Under the pieces are notes generated by a model. It searched no databases, had not been told where the DNA came from, and saw only the letters and a list, made by a program, of their open reading frames with translations. The position numbers and the translations under genes are program-made. From Nocardioides campestrisoli (lineage in GTDB: Bacteria > Actinomycetota > Actinomycetes > Propionibacteriales > Nocardioidaceae), in contig NZ_CP061768.1 of assembly GCF_013624435.2 (NCBI RefSeq), forward strand, positions 3,748,001 to 3,812,000: 64,000 nucleotides of DNA. The letters are read 5' to 3'. Below, piece after piece: positions 17,713-26,872 of the stretch; position 1 is the first letter of the stretch, and the number at the start of each line of letters is the position of its first letter.

Positions 17713-18852
17713 TCAGCCGATGCGCGCCGCCAGCGGTCCCTCGGCGAACGCCTTGTCCGCCGCCACCCGGACGGCGCCGGCCAGCGTCGCCTCGCCCTCG
17801 TCGTCGGCGCGGGTGATGGTCAGCGAGGCGGTGGTCGCGGGCAGGCAGGAGGCGTAGACGGTCGAGCGCAGCGCCGCCATGAAGGTGGGCAGCGAGCTGA
17901 CCGGGCCGGCGAGCACCAGCTCGTCGGGGTTGAAGAAGCTGATCACGGTGCTCAGCACCGCGCCGATCCGCTCCCCCGCCTCGCGGACCAGGCCGGTGGC
18001 GAGCGGCTGGCCGTCGTGCACCATCCGGATCAGGTCGTCCATGCCCTCCGCGGCCACCCCGGCCGCGGTCAGGCTGTCGAGCAGCGCGGAGCCGCTGGCC
18101 ACCACGTCCAGGCAGGCCGTGCGCCCGCAGGAGCAGGGGATCTCGGGCGCGTCGGCCACGGTCGTGTGGCTGATGTCGCCCGCCATCCCCGAGGCGCCGC
18201 GGAAGAGCCGGCCGTCGACCAGCACCCCGCAGCCGATCCCGGCGTCCACGGTGACCACCACCCGCTGACCCCCGCCGGGTCGGTGCTGGTGCTGCCCCAC
18301 CGCGATCAGGTTGGCGTCGTTCTCGACCATCGTGGGCACACCGAAGAGCCGCTGGCCGAGGGCGGCCACGTCCACCCCGTTCCAGCCCGGCATCCGCGCC
18401 GGGGCGACGACATGGTCCAGCGCCGGACCGACGGGACCGGGCACGCCCACGCAGACCGCGTGCAGGGGCGGCCGGTCGTCCGGAGCCTGGGCGCGCAGCG
18501 CCTCGGCCACCGCGCCCAGCACCTCCTCGGGGCCACGGGTGAGCGGCACCGGGACGTCGCCGACGCAGAGCACCTCGCCGGTGAGGTCGGCCAGCACCGT
18601 CCGGGCGCGCACGGGGCCAAGCTCGACCGCCGCGACGGTGCCCAGGCCCGGGCGCAGGCTGAGACGACGGGGCCGGCGGCCCACCCGGGCCCCCGACTCG
18701 CTGTGCTCGACCAGCAGCCCGCGCCGTACCAGGGCGTCGACCCGCGCGGAGGCGGTCGAGGCCGAGACGGCGAGCACCCGCGCGACGTCGGCGCGCGAGG
18801 CGGCCCGGCCGCTGCGGACCTCGTCGAGCACGGAGGCGTGGGGGCTGGCCAT
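17713..18852 (-). CDS. ROK family transcriptional repressor
   Basis: Probable regulator of the divergent amino acid/amino-sugar operon. From the ATG at 18852 it has 379 residues; the frame stays open to 18951 but the helix-turn-helix begins right after this start. The winged HTH (about 5-60) precedes a ROK domain with the zinc motif CSCGRTACLD near residue 245. The segment GIGCGVLVDGRLFRGASGMAGDISH is the sugar-binding core. The kinase phosphate loop is degenerate (VAAVELG), consistent with a sensor. Relatives such as NagC and Mlc bind amino-sugar or sugar phosphates. An inverted repeat at 18946-18991 may be its operator. Confidence 0.87.
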   Translation of the reverse strand: MASPHASVLDEVRSGRAASRADVARVLAVSASTASARVDALVRRGLLVEHSESGARVGRRPRRLSLRPGLGTVAAVELGPVRARTVLADLTGEVLCVGDVPVPLTRGPEEVLGAVAEALRAQAPDDRPPLHAVCVGVPGPVGPALDHVVAPARMPGWNGVDVAALGQRLFGVPTMVENDANLIAVGQHQHRPGGGQRVVVTVDAGIGCGVLVDGRLFRGASGMAGDISHTTVADAPEIPCSCGRTACLDVVASGSALLDSLTAAGVAAEGMDDLIRMVHDGQPLATGLVREAGERIGAVLSTVISFFNPDELVLAGPVSSLPTFMAALRSTVYASCLPATTASLTITRADDEGEATLAGAVRVAADKAFAEGPLAARIG

Positions 18853-18945
18853 GCGCTTCTCGGGGCTCCTCGGGTCGAGTGCGGGCGGATCGGTGCAGTG
18901 AGCCGGGACACAGTAGCGCGTACCCGCCGCAGTTGATCCAGAATC

Positions 18946-18991
18946 GAACATTTAATCTCTGTTCTCGTACCCCAAACTATGGATTAAGTTC
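18946..18991. promoter_or_regulatory. Inverted repeat, candidate ROK operator/promoter region
   Basis: Arms GAACATTTAATC (18946-18957) and GATTAAGTTC (18982-18991) form an imperfect inverted repeat in an AT-rich pocket between the divergent ROK gene and the ABC operon. The TTTAAT/ATTAA core recalls ROK-family operators. The assignment rests on position and symmetry only. Confidence 0.4.
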
Positions 18992-19029
18992 GGCGCCACC
19001 ACAACGTCCTGCGACTGGAGGTCCAGACG

Positions 19030-19782
<753 letters not shown>

Positions 19783-19863
19783 GACCCCCGCACGGCACCC
19801 GGCGCCACTGACGCCGCCCGGGGGCCAGCACTGTTGCAGCACCCGAAGGAAAGGGAACCATCC

Positions 19864-20787
19864 ATGTCCCACACCCGACCCTGGAAGCGCCTCGGCGCGA
19901 CGGTCGGCGTCCTCGCCCTGGGCTTCACGCTCGCGGCCTGCGGCTCCGACAGCGACTCCGACTCCGACGGCGGCAAGCCGACCGGCATCTTCGCCGACGC
20001 CCCCGTCGCCGACGAGGCGGACATCCCCGAGGGCTCGATCATGGCGGAGATCAAGGAGCGCGGCGAGCTCGTCGTCGCGGCCGCGCTGGACGCGCCGCTG
20101 CTCTCCCAGCAGGACCCCACGAACCCGGACAAGGTCGAGGGCTTCGACATCACCCTGGCCAAGCTGCTGGCGACCTACATCATCGGCGAGCCCGAGGTGA
20201 AGATCGTCCCGCCCGCCTCGGAGACCCGTGAGGCGCTGCTGCAGAACGGCACCGTCGACGTCGTGTTCAACACCTACACGATCACCGAGGAGCGCGCCGA
20301 GCAGATCAACTTCGCCGGCCCCTACTTCCTCTCCGGGCTCGCGGTGGCCACCAAGGCCGGCAGCGACATCGAGGGCATCGACGACCTGGCCGGCAAGAAG
20401 GTCATCGCCGGCGCGAACACCCCCGCCGTCGAGGCCGTCCCCGAGCTGGTCCCGGACGCCGAGCTGATCACCTTCGGCACCGACCCGCAGGCCATCGCGG
20501 CGCTGCTCCAGGGCCGCGGCGACGCCTACGTGCAGGACTACCTCCTGCTCGCCACCCAGGCGGCGTCCAACCCCGACCTCGAGGTGGCGGGCGACCCGTT
20601 CACCGAGGAGCCCTACGGCATCGGCCTCCCCCCGAAGGACCAGCAGTTCAAGGACTTCGTCAACGACTGGCTGCTGAAGATCCAGGAGGGCGGCCAGTGG
20701 GCCCAGGCCTTCGAGGACTCCATCGGTGAGGCCGTCGGCGGCGAGGCGCCCAACCCGCCGGAGATCGGTTCGGTCCCCGGCTCCTGA
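19864..20787 (+). CDS. gluB: Amino acid ABC transporter substrate-binding lipoprotein
   Basis: Extracellular receptor of the importer. It has 307 residues with a lipobox ending in AACG near residue 23, then a Ser/Asp linker. The SBP_bac_3 fold is clear: EIKERGELVVAA near residue 60, a GFDITLAKLLA helix, TREALLQNGTVDVVFNTYTIT near 120, and FAGPYFLSG in the hinge. GAAAGGGA precedes the ATG. This family normally binds Glu/Gln/Asp/Asn; the neighbouring asparaginase homologue favours an asparagine-type ligand. Confidence 0.9.
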   Translation: MSHTRPWKRLGATVGVLALGFTLAACGSDSDSDSDGGKPTGIFADAPVADEADIPEGSIMAEIKERGELVVAAALDAPLLSQQDPTNPDKVEGFDITLAKLLATYIIGEPEVKIVPPASETREALLQNGTVDVVFNTYTITEERAEQINFAGPYFLSGLAVATKAGSDIEGIDDLAGKKVIAGANTPAVEAVPELVPDAELITFGTDPQAIAALLQGRGDAYVQDYLLLATQAASNPDLEVAGDPFTEEPYGIGLPPKDQQFKDFVNDWLLKIQEGGQWAQAFEDSIGEAVGGEAPNPPEIGSVPGS

Positions 20788-20823
20788 GCCGGATCGCCGG
20801 CAGAGGGACAGACAGGAAGAGGC

Positions 20824-21468
20824 ATGGACGTCTTCACGCAGTACGGCGACCTCGTCGTCGACGCACTCGGCACCACCTTGTTGATCACCGCTCTCTCCTC
20901 CCTGGGAGCACTCGTGATCGGCATCCTGGTGACCGTGGCCCGGGTCTCCCCCGTCCCGGTGCTGCGGGGGGTCGCGTTCTGCTTCGTCCAGTTCTTCCTC
21001 AACGTCCCTCTGCTGGCGCTCCTTCTTCTCGCCGTCTTCGCCCTGCCCGACGCGGGCCTGCTGATGCCGCTGACCACGACGGTCGTGGTGGTGCTCGCCC
21101 TCTACGAAGGGGCGTACGTCGCCGAGGCCGTGCGCAGCGGGGTCAACACCGTCGCGCCGGGCGAGGTGGAGGCGGCCCGCGCCCTGGGCATGCGGTTCGC
21201 CCAGGTGATGCGCAAGGTGGTGGTGCCCCAGGCGCTGCGCGGCGTGGTCCAGCCGCTCGGCAACGTCGGCATCGCCCTGCTGATGAACACCGCGCTGGCC
21301 GCCACCGTGGGCGTGGTCGAGCTGACCAGCGCGGCCAACCGGATCAACAACGTCGCGGCCCAGCCGATCGTCGTCTACGCCGGGGTCGGGGCCGTCTACA
21401 TGGCGATGGCGCTGTGCCTGGGCGTGCTCGCCGGCCGGGTCGAGAAGAAGGTGGCGGTGCAGCGATGA
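20824..21468 (+). CDS. gluC: Amino acid ABC transporter permease (GluC type)
   Basis: First permease, 214 residues, with about five hydrophobic segments. The EAA loop is EVEAARALGMRFAQVMRKVVVPQALR near residues 115-140 (given here as its key part, EAARALG and PQALR), the contact with the GluA ATPase. Its stop overlaps the next ATG by 4 bases. It follows the binding-protein gene by 36 bases with an AGGAAGAGG ribosome site. Confidence 0.88.
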   Translation: MDVFTQYGDLVVDALGTTLLITALSSLGALVIGILVTVARVSPVPVLRGVAFCFVQFFLNVPLLALLLLAVFALPDAGLLMPLTTTVVVVLALYEGAYVAEAVRSGVNTVAPGEVEAARALGMRFAQVMRKVVVPQALRGVVQPLGNVGIALLMNTALAATVGVVELTSAANRINNVAAQPIVVYAGVGAVYMAMALCLGVLAGRVEKKVAVQR

Positions 21469-22355
21469 GCACGACCTCCCCGAAGGCCGGTCGCACCCAC
21501 GAGCTGGCCTTCCTCTACGACACCCCCGGACCCCGCGCCCGCCGTCGCGTCCGGATCGCCACCCTTCTCACCGTGCTGGCGCTCGCCGCCGTCGTCGCCC
21601 TCGCCCTGCGCGAGCTCGACCAGGCCGGCCAGCTCGCCGCCGACCGGTGGACCCCCTTCCTGGAGTCCGGCATCGCCGAGTACCTCCTGGTCGGCCTGCG
21701 CGGCACCCTCCTCGCCGCCGCCGTGGTCGCGGTGCTCAGCCTGCCGATCGGCGCCCTGCTCGCCGTCGCCCGGACCAGCCGCAGCACCGCGATCCGCGTG
21801 CCCGCGGTGGTCTACATCGAGCTCTTCCGCACCGTCCCGGTGCTGCTGCTGATCTACGTGATGCTCTTCGCGCTCCCGTCGTACGGGTTCAACCCCGACG
21901 TGCTGTGGAAGCTCACCATCCCGCTGGTGCTGGCCAACTCCGCGGCGTTCGCCGAGATCGTCCGCGCCGGCATCCTGAGCCTGCCCCGCGGCCAGACCGA
22001 GGCCGGTCTGAGCCTCGGCCTGCGACGCTCCCAGGTGGTGCGCGCCGTGGTCCTCCCCCAGGCCCTGCGCAACGTCACCCCCTCCCTCGTCTCCCAGCTG
22101 GTGAGCCTGCTCAAGGACACCTCGCTGGGCTTCGTGGTGGCCTTCACCGAGCTGCTCTACCGGGCCCAGGTGCTGACCTCCTACAACCGACTCCTCATCC
22201 AGACCTATCTCGTGGTGACCCTCATGTACCTGATCGTCAACGGATCGCTCTCCTTCCTCGCCGCCCGGCTCCGGGCCCGCGCGGACGCCCCGGTCCCCCC
22301 GCCCGCGCTGGCCACCACCGGCACCACCCTGATGGCGGGTGAGCAGCGTGGCTGA
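21465..22355 (+). CDS. gluD: Amino acid ABC transporter permease (GluD type)
   Basis: Second permease, 296 residues. It has a longer N-terminus than GluC and a helix near residue 25, as in C. glutamicum GluD. The membrane domain holds the motif ELFRTVPVLLLIY and an EAA-type loop with GLSLGLRRSQ and PQALRNVTP near residues 180-210. The start overlaps the gluC stop (ATGA), and the end overlaps the asparaginase homologue by 17 bases, so it is translationally tied to the catabolic genes. Confidence 0.88.
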   Translation: MSTTSPKAGRTHELAFLYDTPGPRARRRVRIATLLTVLALAAVVALALRELDQAGQLAADRWTPFLESGIAEYLLVGLRGTLLAAAVVAVLSLPIGALLAVARTSRSTAIRVPAVVYIELFRTVPVLLLIYVMLFALPSYGFNPDVLWKLTIPLVLANSAAFAEIVRAGILSLPRGQTEAGLSLGLRRSQVVRAVVLPQALRNVTPSLVSQLVSLLKDTSLGFVVAFTELLYRAQVLTSYNRLLIQTYLVVTLMYLIVNGSLSFLAARLRARADAPVPPPALATTGTTLMAGEQRG

Positions 22356-23313
22356 GCTCGCCGTCGTCCGTCGTGGCGGCTTCATCGAGAGCCGGCACAC
22401 CGGTCACCTGGTGGTCCTGGACGCCGCAGGCGAGGTCGCCCTCGCGGTGGGCGACCCGGACGAGGTGATCCTGCCGCGCTCCACGGTCAAGCCGCTGCAG
22501 GCCCAGGCGTGCCTGCGCGCGGGCGCTCCGCTGAGTGGCGAGGAGGTGGCGATCGCCGCCGGCAGCCACACCGGCGAGGACCGCCACGTCGAGGTCGTAC
22601 GCCGGCTGCTGGCGCGCGCCGGCCTGGAGCCGGACGCGCTGGGCTGCCCGGTGGACCTGCCCGAGCACGAGCCCACCCGCAACGCGATCCTGGCGGCCGG
22701 CGGCAGCGCCGACCGGCTCCGGATGAACTGCTCGGGCAAGCACGCCGCGATGCTGCTGGCCTGCGCCACCAACGGCTGGGAGACCGCCGGCTACCTCGAC
22801 CCCGCGCACCCGTTCCAGGTCGTCGTCCGCGAGGTCGTGGAGGAGATGACCGGCGGCCCGGTGCGGCACGTGACCGTCGACGGCTGCGGCGCCCCGCTCT
22901 TCGGGGTCACGGTGCGCGGCCTGGCCGACTCCTTCCGTCGCCTCGTGCTGGCCGAGCCGGGCACCGACGCGGCCGTGGTCGCCGAGCAGATGCGGGCCCA
23001 CCCGTTCTTCGTGGGCGGCGAGCCGCACGCCAACTCCGACGCGATGCGGCTGGTCCCGGGACTGCTCTCCAAGGGCGGCGCCGAGGGCGTCATCGGCATG
23101 GCCGCGCCGACCGGCGAGGCGGTGGCGATGAAGATGGCCGACGGCAACCCCCGGGCCACCACCCTGGTCGGCCTGGCCGCGCTCCGCGCGGTGGGCGTGG
23201 ACGTCTCCGGCGCCGCCTCGCTGATGGACCTGCCGGTCCTCGGCGGGGGCGTGCCGGTCGGCGAGATCGACCTCGGGGCGGACCTGCTGGCCGCGACCGG
23301 CGGCGCCGCGTGA
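22339..23313 (+). CDS. Asparaginase II family protein (Rhizobium etli AnsA-like)
   Basis: Probable amidohydrolase of the L-asparaginase II family (the Rhizobium type, unrelated to the E. coli type). It has 324 residues from GTG; a second GTG three codons in is also possible. Diagnostic segments are SRHTGHLVVLD near residue 15, PRSTVKPLQAQACL near residue 46 with the Ser-x-x-Lys of the catalytic centre, AGSHTGEDRHV near residue 73, NCSGKHAAML near residue 132 and VDGCGAP near residue 178. It overlaps the permease gene upstream and CutC downstream. In this setting it may cleave an asparagine-linked sugar rather than free asparagine. Confidence 0.87.
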   Translation: MSSVAELAVVRRGGFIESRHTGHLVVLDAAGEVALAVGDPDEVILPRSTVKPLQAQACLRAGAPLSGEEVAIAAGSHTGEDRHVEVVRRLLARAGLEPDALGCPVDLPEHEPTRNAILAAGGSADRLRMNCSGKHAAMLLACATNGWETAGYLDPAHPFQVVVREVVEEMTGGPVRHVTVDGCGAPLFGVTVRGLADSFRRLVLAEPGTDAAVVAEQMRAHPFFVGGEPHANSDAMRLVPGLLSKGGAEGVIGMAAPTGEAVAMKMADGNPRATTLVGLAALRAVGVDVSGAASLMDLPVLGGGVPVGEIDLGADLLAATGGAA

Positions 23314-24059
23314 CCGCGGTCGAGATCTGCGTCGACGACATCGGGGGCGCCGAGACGGCGCTCAACGGCGGAGCCGACCGGGTGGAGCTGTGCGCCTCGC
23401 TCTCCGAGGGCGGCACCACGCCGACCCTGGGCTTCCTGTGCCAGGCGGCCCGGGAGGCCGGTCCGCTGGGGCTGCAGGTGCTGGTCCGGCCCCGGGGCGG
23501 CGACTTCGTGCACTCCCGGCCCGAGCTGGACGTGATGCTCGCCGACGTCGCGGCCACCCGGGCGGTCTTCGGCGAGGACGAACGGCTCGGGTTCACCCTC
23601 GGCGCGCTCACCCCGGACGGCGACCTCGACGACGAGGCGGTGACCGAGCTGGTCGCCGCCGCCGGCCCCTGCCCGGTCACCTTCCACAAGGCCTTCGACA
23701 CCGCCCTGCGCACCGGCGAGCCGGACCGGCTGCTCGGCCGCCTGACCGACCTGGGGGTGGCCGCCGTGCTGACCTCGGGCGGCGACGGGCCGGCGATGGA
23801 CCACCTCGACTCGCTGGCCGGGCTGGTCCGCGCCGCGGGCGACCGGATCCGGATCGTCGTGGCCGGCGGTGTCCGTCCGCACAACGCGGCCGCGGTGCTC
23901 ACCGCCACCGGGGCGCGCGAGCTGCACCTGCGGGCCGCCACCGTGGTGCCCTCCGCGAGCACCACCGGCTCCAGCCAGTACGACGCCGGGTCGCGCAGCG
24001 TGACCAGCCAGGAGGTCGTGGCCCAGGTGGTCGCCGCCGTCGCCGGGGTCGCCTCGTGA
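23310..24059 (+). CDS. cutC: CutC family protein
   Basis: TIM-barrel protein of the CutC family, 249 residues from a GTG overlapping the previous stop. Motifs: VEICVDD at the start, NGGADRVELCASLSEGGTTP near residue 17, VLVRPRGGDF near residue 55, VTFHKAFD near residue 125 and a C-terminal ASTTGSSQYD. CutC was named for copper handling in E. coli, but its biochemical role is unsettled. Its place between an asparaginase homologue and a sugar kinase argues for a role in this carbohydrate pathway. Confidence 0.9.
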   Translation: MTAVEICVDDIGGAETALNGGADRVELCASLSEGGTTPTLGFLCQAAREAGPLGLQVLVRPRGGDFVHSRPELDVMLADVAATRAVFGEDERLGFTLGALTPDGDLDDEAVTELVAAAGPCPVTFHKAFDTALRTGEPDRLLGRLTDLGVAAVLTSGGDGPAMDHLDSLAGLVRAAGDRIRIVVAGGVRPHNAAAVLTATGARELHLRAATVVPSASTTGSSQYDAGSRSVTSQEVVAQVVAAVAGVAS

Positions 24060-24994
24060 GCGGGGCAGCGCTGCTCGCCGTCGACGTCGGCGGCACCACG
24101 ATCAAGTCGGCGCTGGTCGGGGCCGACGGCCGGGTGTTGTCCCGGCAGTGGCTGGCCACCGGGCAGGGCGCGGCGGCCGAGCAGGCCGTCACCGACTCCG
24201 CCCGGCACCTCGGACGGCAGGCCCGCGACGAGGGGTTGACGGTGGTCGGGGCGGGCGTCGTCTCCCCCGGGGTGATCGACCCCGAGGCCGGCGTGGTGCG
24301 CTACGCCTCCAACCTGGACTGGACCGACGTCTCGCTCTCGGCGCTGGTCCGTGCCGGGCTCGACGTGCCGGTGGCCGTGGGGCACGACGCCCGGGCCGCG
24401 GGCGAGGCCGAGGGCCTGCTCGGGGCCGCCCGGGGGCGTCGCGACTACGTGCACGTCTCCATCGGCACCGGGATCGCCGCGAGCCTGGTGGTCGGCGGCA
24501 CGCTGGTCGCCGGCAGCGCGGGTGGCGCCGGCGAGCTCGGTCACGCCCCCGTCGTCCCGGACGGCGAGGCCTGCCCGTGCGGTCAGCGGGGCTGCCTGGA
24601 GGTCTACGCCTCCGGCGGCGGGATCGCCCGCCGCTACCTGGAGCTCACCGGGCGTCCGGCGACCGCCCGCGAGGTGGCCGAGCGCCTCGTCACCGACCGG
24701 GTCGCCCAGCAGGTCTGGGACGACGCGGTGCGCGCCTGGGTGACCAGCCTCGCCTCGCTGACGCTGACCCTGGAGCCCGAGCTGGTGGTGCTGGGCGGCG
24801 GGCTCGCCCAGGCGGGCGACGCGCTGCTCGACCCCGTCCGCGCGGGTCTGCGCGCCGCCCTCACCTGGCGCACCCCGCCGGCGGTGGAGGTCTCCACGCT
24901 GGGCTCGGACGCCGCACTCACCGGGGCCGCGCTGCTCGCCGCGCGGGCGGCCGGCGTCGAGGTCGACCCGGACGCCTGGGGCGCCCGGGCCTGA
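24056..24994 (+). CDS. ROK family sugar kinase (N-acetylglucosamine/glucokinase-like)
   Basis: Phosphorylates a sugar at O-6, probably N-acetylglucosamine given nagA nearby. It has 312 residues. The N-terminal phosphate loop is intact (LLAVDVGGTTIKSALV near residue 7), unlike the two ROK regulators. The catalytic aspartate lies in GHDARAAGEAE near residue 112. The sugar-binding GTGIAASLVVGG and GAGELGH segments follow, then the zinc motif CPCGQRGCLE near residue 178. The GTG start overlaps the cutC stop (GTGA). It is the last plus-strand gene of the operon from 19030. Confidence 0.88.
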   Translation: MSGAALLAVDVGGTTIKSALVGADGRVLSRQWLATGQGAAAEQAVTDSARHLGRQARDEGLTVVGAGVVSPGVIDPEAGVVRYASNLDWTDVSLSALVRAGLDVPVAVGHDARAAGEAEGLLGAARGRRDYVHVSIGTGIAASLVVGGTLVAGSAGGAGELGHAPVVPDGEACPCGQRGCLEVYASGGGIARRYLELTGRPATAREVAERLVTDRVAQQVWDDAVRAWVTSLASLTLTLEPELVVLGGGLAQAGDALLDPVRAGLRAALTWRTPPAVEVSTLGSDAALTGAALLAARAAGVEVDPDAWGARA

Positions 24995-25006
24995 GCGGTC
25001 GGCCGG

Positions 25007-26050
25007 TCAGTCGGTCTGGGTGACCTTGGCCAGCGACCGGGGGGCGTCGGGGTCGAGCCCGAGGAGCCGCGCGCTCTCCTCGACGGCCAGCTGGGCCGGC
25101 ACGACCAGGCCCAGCGGCGCGACGGCCTCGGGCAGCCGCGGCCCCGGCACGACCAGGTCGCAGGCGGCCGCGAAGGCGTCGTCCCCGCCGATCCCCAGAA
25201 CCCGGGCGCCCCGGCCGCGCAGGTCGGCGGCCAGCTGGGCCATGGCGGGGGCGAAGGGGCCGTCGGGGGCGCTCACCAGCACCGCCGTGGTGTCGTCGCC
25301 GACCACCGAGACCGGTCCGTGCCGCAGGTCGGCGTAGGAGTAGCCGCGGACCGGGCGCAGGCAGGTCTCCTCCAGCTTCAGCGCGATCTCCAGCGCGGTG
25401 CCGAGCACCACGCCGCGCCCGGAGACGACGACCGTGGCGGCCTCGGCGAGGGCGGCGGCGAGCTCGCTCACCCCGCGCCGCTCGGCCAGCAGCCGCGAGA
25501 CCTCGCCGACGCTGCGGAGCAGCGGCTCCTCCAGCACGACCGGGTCGGGAGAGAGCGCGGAGGCGAGCACGCCCATCGCGGCGAGCTGCGCCAGGTAGGT
25601 CTTCGTCGCCGGGACCGCGACCTCGGGACCGGCGCCGGTCACCAGGGCCACGTCGGCGCGCTCGGCGAGCTCGGAGCCCGCCACGTTGGTCACCGCCACG
25701 GTCGCGGCGCCCTGCGTGCGGGCCCACTCCTGGTAGTCGACGATCTCCCGGGTGGCGCCGGACTGCGAGACCGAGACCACCAGCGCGTCCGAGAGGTCCT
25801 GCGCCACGGCGTAGTGGGTGGCGACGCTGGGCGCCGCGAGCGCGGTGCCGATCCCGGCCTGGGTCTCCAGCAGGTAGCGGCCGTAGACCGCCGCGTTGTC
25901 GCTGGTCCCCCGGGCGGCGAACAGCACCCGGCGGCGGCCGGCGGCCCGGGCACGCAGCTCCGCACGGAGCGGGAGGAGGTCGGCCAGCGTCCGCTCGAGG
26001 GCGTGGGGCCCCTCGGCGATCTCGTGGGCCATCCGGGTGCTGGCGGTCAT
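25007..26050 (-). CDS. SIS domain sugar isomerase/deaminase (NagB-II / AgaS / FraB-like)
   Basis: Two tandem SIS domains, 347 residues, like the isomerase half of GlmS but without a glutaminase domain. The N-terminus MAHEIAEGPHALERTL is typical of glucosamine-6-phosphate deaminases of the NagB-II type. First SIS: ARGTSDNAA and SVSQSGATREI (residues about 50-115). Second SIS: VVSGRGVVLGTALEIALKLEE near residue 205, then the LRHGP segment near residue 245. It likely converts glucosamine-6-phosphate to fructose-6-phosphate plus ammonia; fructosamine deglycase activity as in FraB is the main alternative. It is divergent from the GntR gene across a shared operator. Confidence 0.88.
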   Translation of the reverse strand: MTASTRMAHEIAEGPHALERTLADLLPLRAELRARAAGRRRVLFAARGTSDNAAVYGRYLLETQAGIGTALAAPSVATHYAVAQDLSDALVVSVSQSGATREIVDYQEWARTQGAATVAVTNVAGSELAERADVALVTGAGPEVAVPATKTYLAQLAAMGVLASALSPDPVVLEEPLLRSVGEVSRLLAERRGVSELAAALAEAATVVVSGRGVVLGTALEIALKLEETCLRPVRGYSYADLRHGPVSVVGDDTTAVLVSAPDGPFAPAMAQLAADLRGRGARVLGIGGDDAFAAACDLVVPGPRLPEAVAPLGLVVPAQLAVEESARLLGLDPDAPRSLAKVTQTD

Positions 26051-26073
26051 CGTCGCTCCTGCTGTTCTTCCAC

Positions 26074-26095
26074 TGGTACGGACTGGACCGTACCA
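26074..26095. promoter_or_regulatory. Inverted repeat operator between SIS gene and GntR-nagA
   Basis: Arms TGGTACGG (26074-26081) and CCGTACCA (26088-26095) are perfect inverted repeats with a 6-base spacer, centred in the 66-base divergent gap. The ends ACTGGT and ACCACT resemble the dre sites of the GntR-family regulator DasR/NagR. The likely ligand is the regulator at 26117. Confidence 0.65.
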
Positions 26096-26116
26096 CTTGC
26101 GCGGTAGGGTGTCGCC

Positions 26117-26872
26117 GTGACCACGCACCCCGACCACGACGCCGGCACGGCGCGACTCCTCGGCGGCCCGGTGGCCAAGCACGCGCAACTGCGAGACCTG
26201 CTGGTGGACGCCGTACGCGGTCTGCGTCCCGGTGACGCCATCCCCTCCGAGCGGGCGCTGATGGGCACCTACGACGTCTCCCGCAGCACCGTGCGGACCG
26301 CGATCGACGCGCTCATCGCCGAGGGCCTGCTCGAGCGGGCGCAGGGCAAGGGCACCTTCGTGGCCCGGCCACGGCTGGGCAGCCGGCTCCACCTGGCCTC
26401 CTTCACCCAGGACATGGCCCGACGCGGGGTCCGGCCCACGACCCGGGTGGTCTCGGTGCGGGTGGAGACGCCGGCGGACGACGTCGCGCGGGCGCTCGGC
26501 CTGGCCGAGGGCGAGCAGGCCTGGCACCTGGTCCGGCTCCGGCTCGCCGACGACACCCCGATGGCCCTGGAGGACGGCTGGTACCCGCAGGCGCTGCTGC
26601 CCGGCCTGGACGCCCACGACCTCGCCGGCTCCCTCTACGACCTGCTCGCCACCCGTTACGGCACGGTGATCGACGCCGCCGAGCAGGTCGTCTGGGCCGA
26701 CTCCGCCGACGCCGACCGGGCCGCCCTGCTGGCGGCCCCGTCCGGAGCCCCGCTGATGGTCTTCCAGCGCACCTCGACCGCCGCGGACACCCCGGTCGAG
26801 CACGTCGTCTCCGCCTACCGCGGAGACCGCTACCAGCTGCACATGTCCCTGACCCGCTCGATGCTCGACTGA
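26117..26872 (+). CDS. GntR/HutC family transcriptional regulator (DasR/NagR-like)
   Basis: Likely repressor of the amino-sugar genes. It has 251 residues. The N-terminal winged helix is about residues 20-85, with PSERALMGTYDVSRSTVRTAI as recognition region. The C-terminal UTRA domain is about 100-245, with the pattern of a chorismate-lyase fold binding a small phosphorylated effector (in DasR/NagR, glucosamine-6-phosphate). It starts at a GTG 21 bases after the symmetric operator at 26074-26095, so autoregulation is likely. Its stop overlaps the nagA ATG (TGATG). Confidence 0.9.
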   Translation: MTTHPDHDAGTARLLGGPVAKHAQLRDLLVDAVRGLRPGDAIPSERALMGTYDVSRSTVRTAIDALIAEGLLERAQGKGTFVARPRLGSRLHLASFTQDMARRGVRPTTRVVSVRVETPADDVARALGLAEGEQAWHLVRLRLADDTPMALEDGWYPQALLPGLDAHDLAGSLYDLLATRYGTVIDAAEQVVWADSADADRAALLAAPSGAPLMVFQRTSTAADTPVEHVVSAYRGDRYQLHMSLTRSMLD

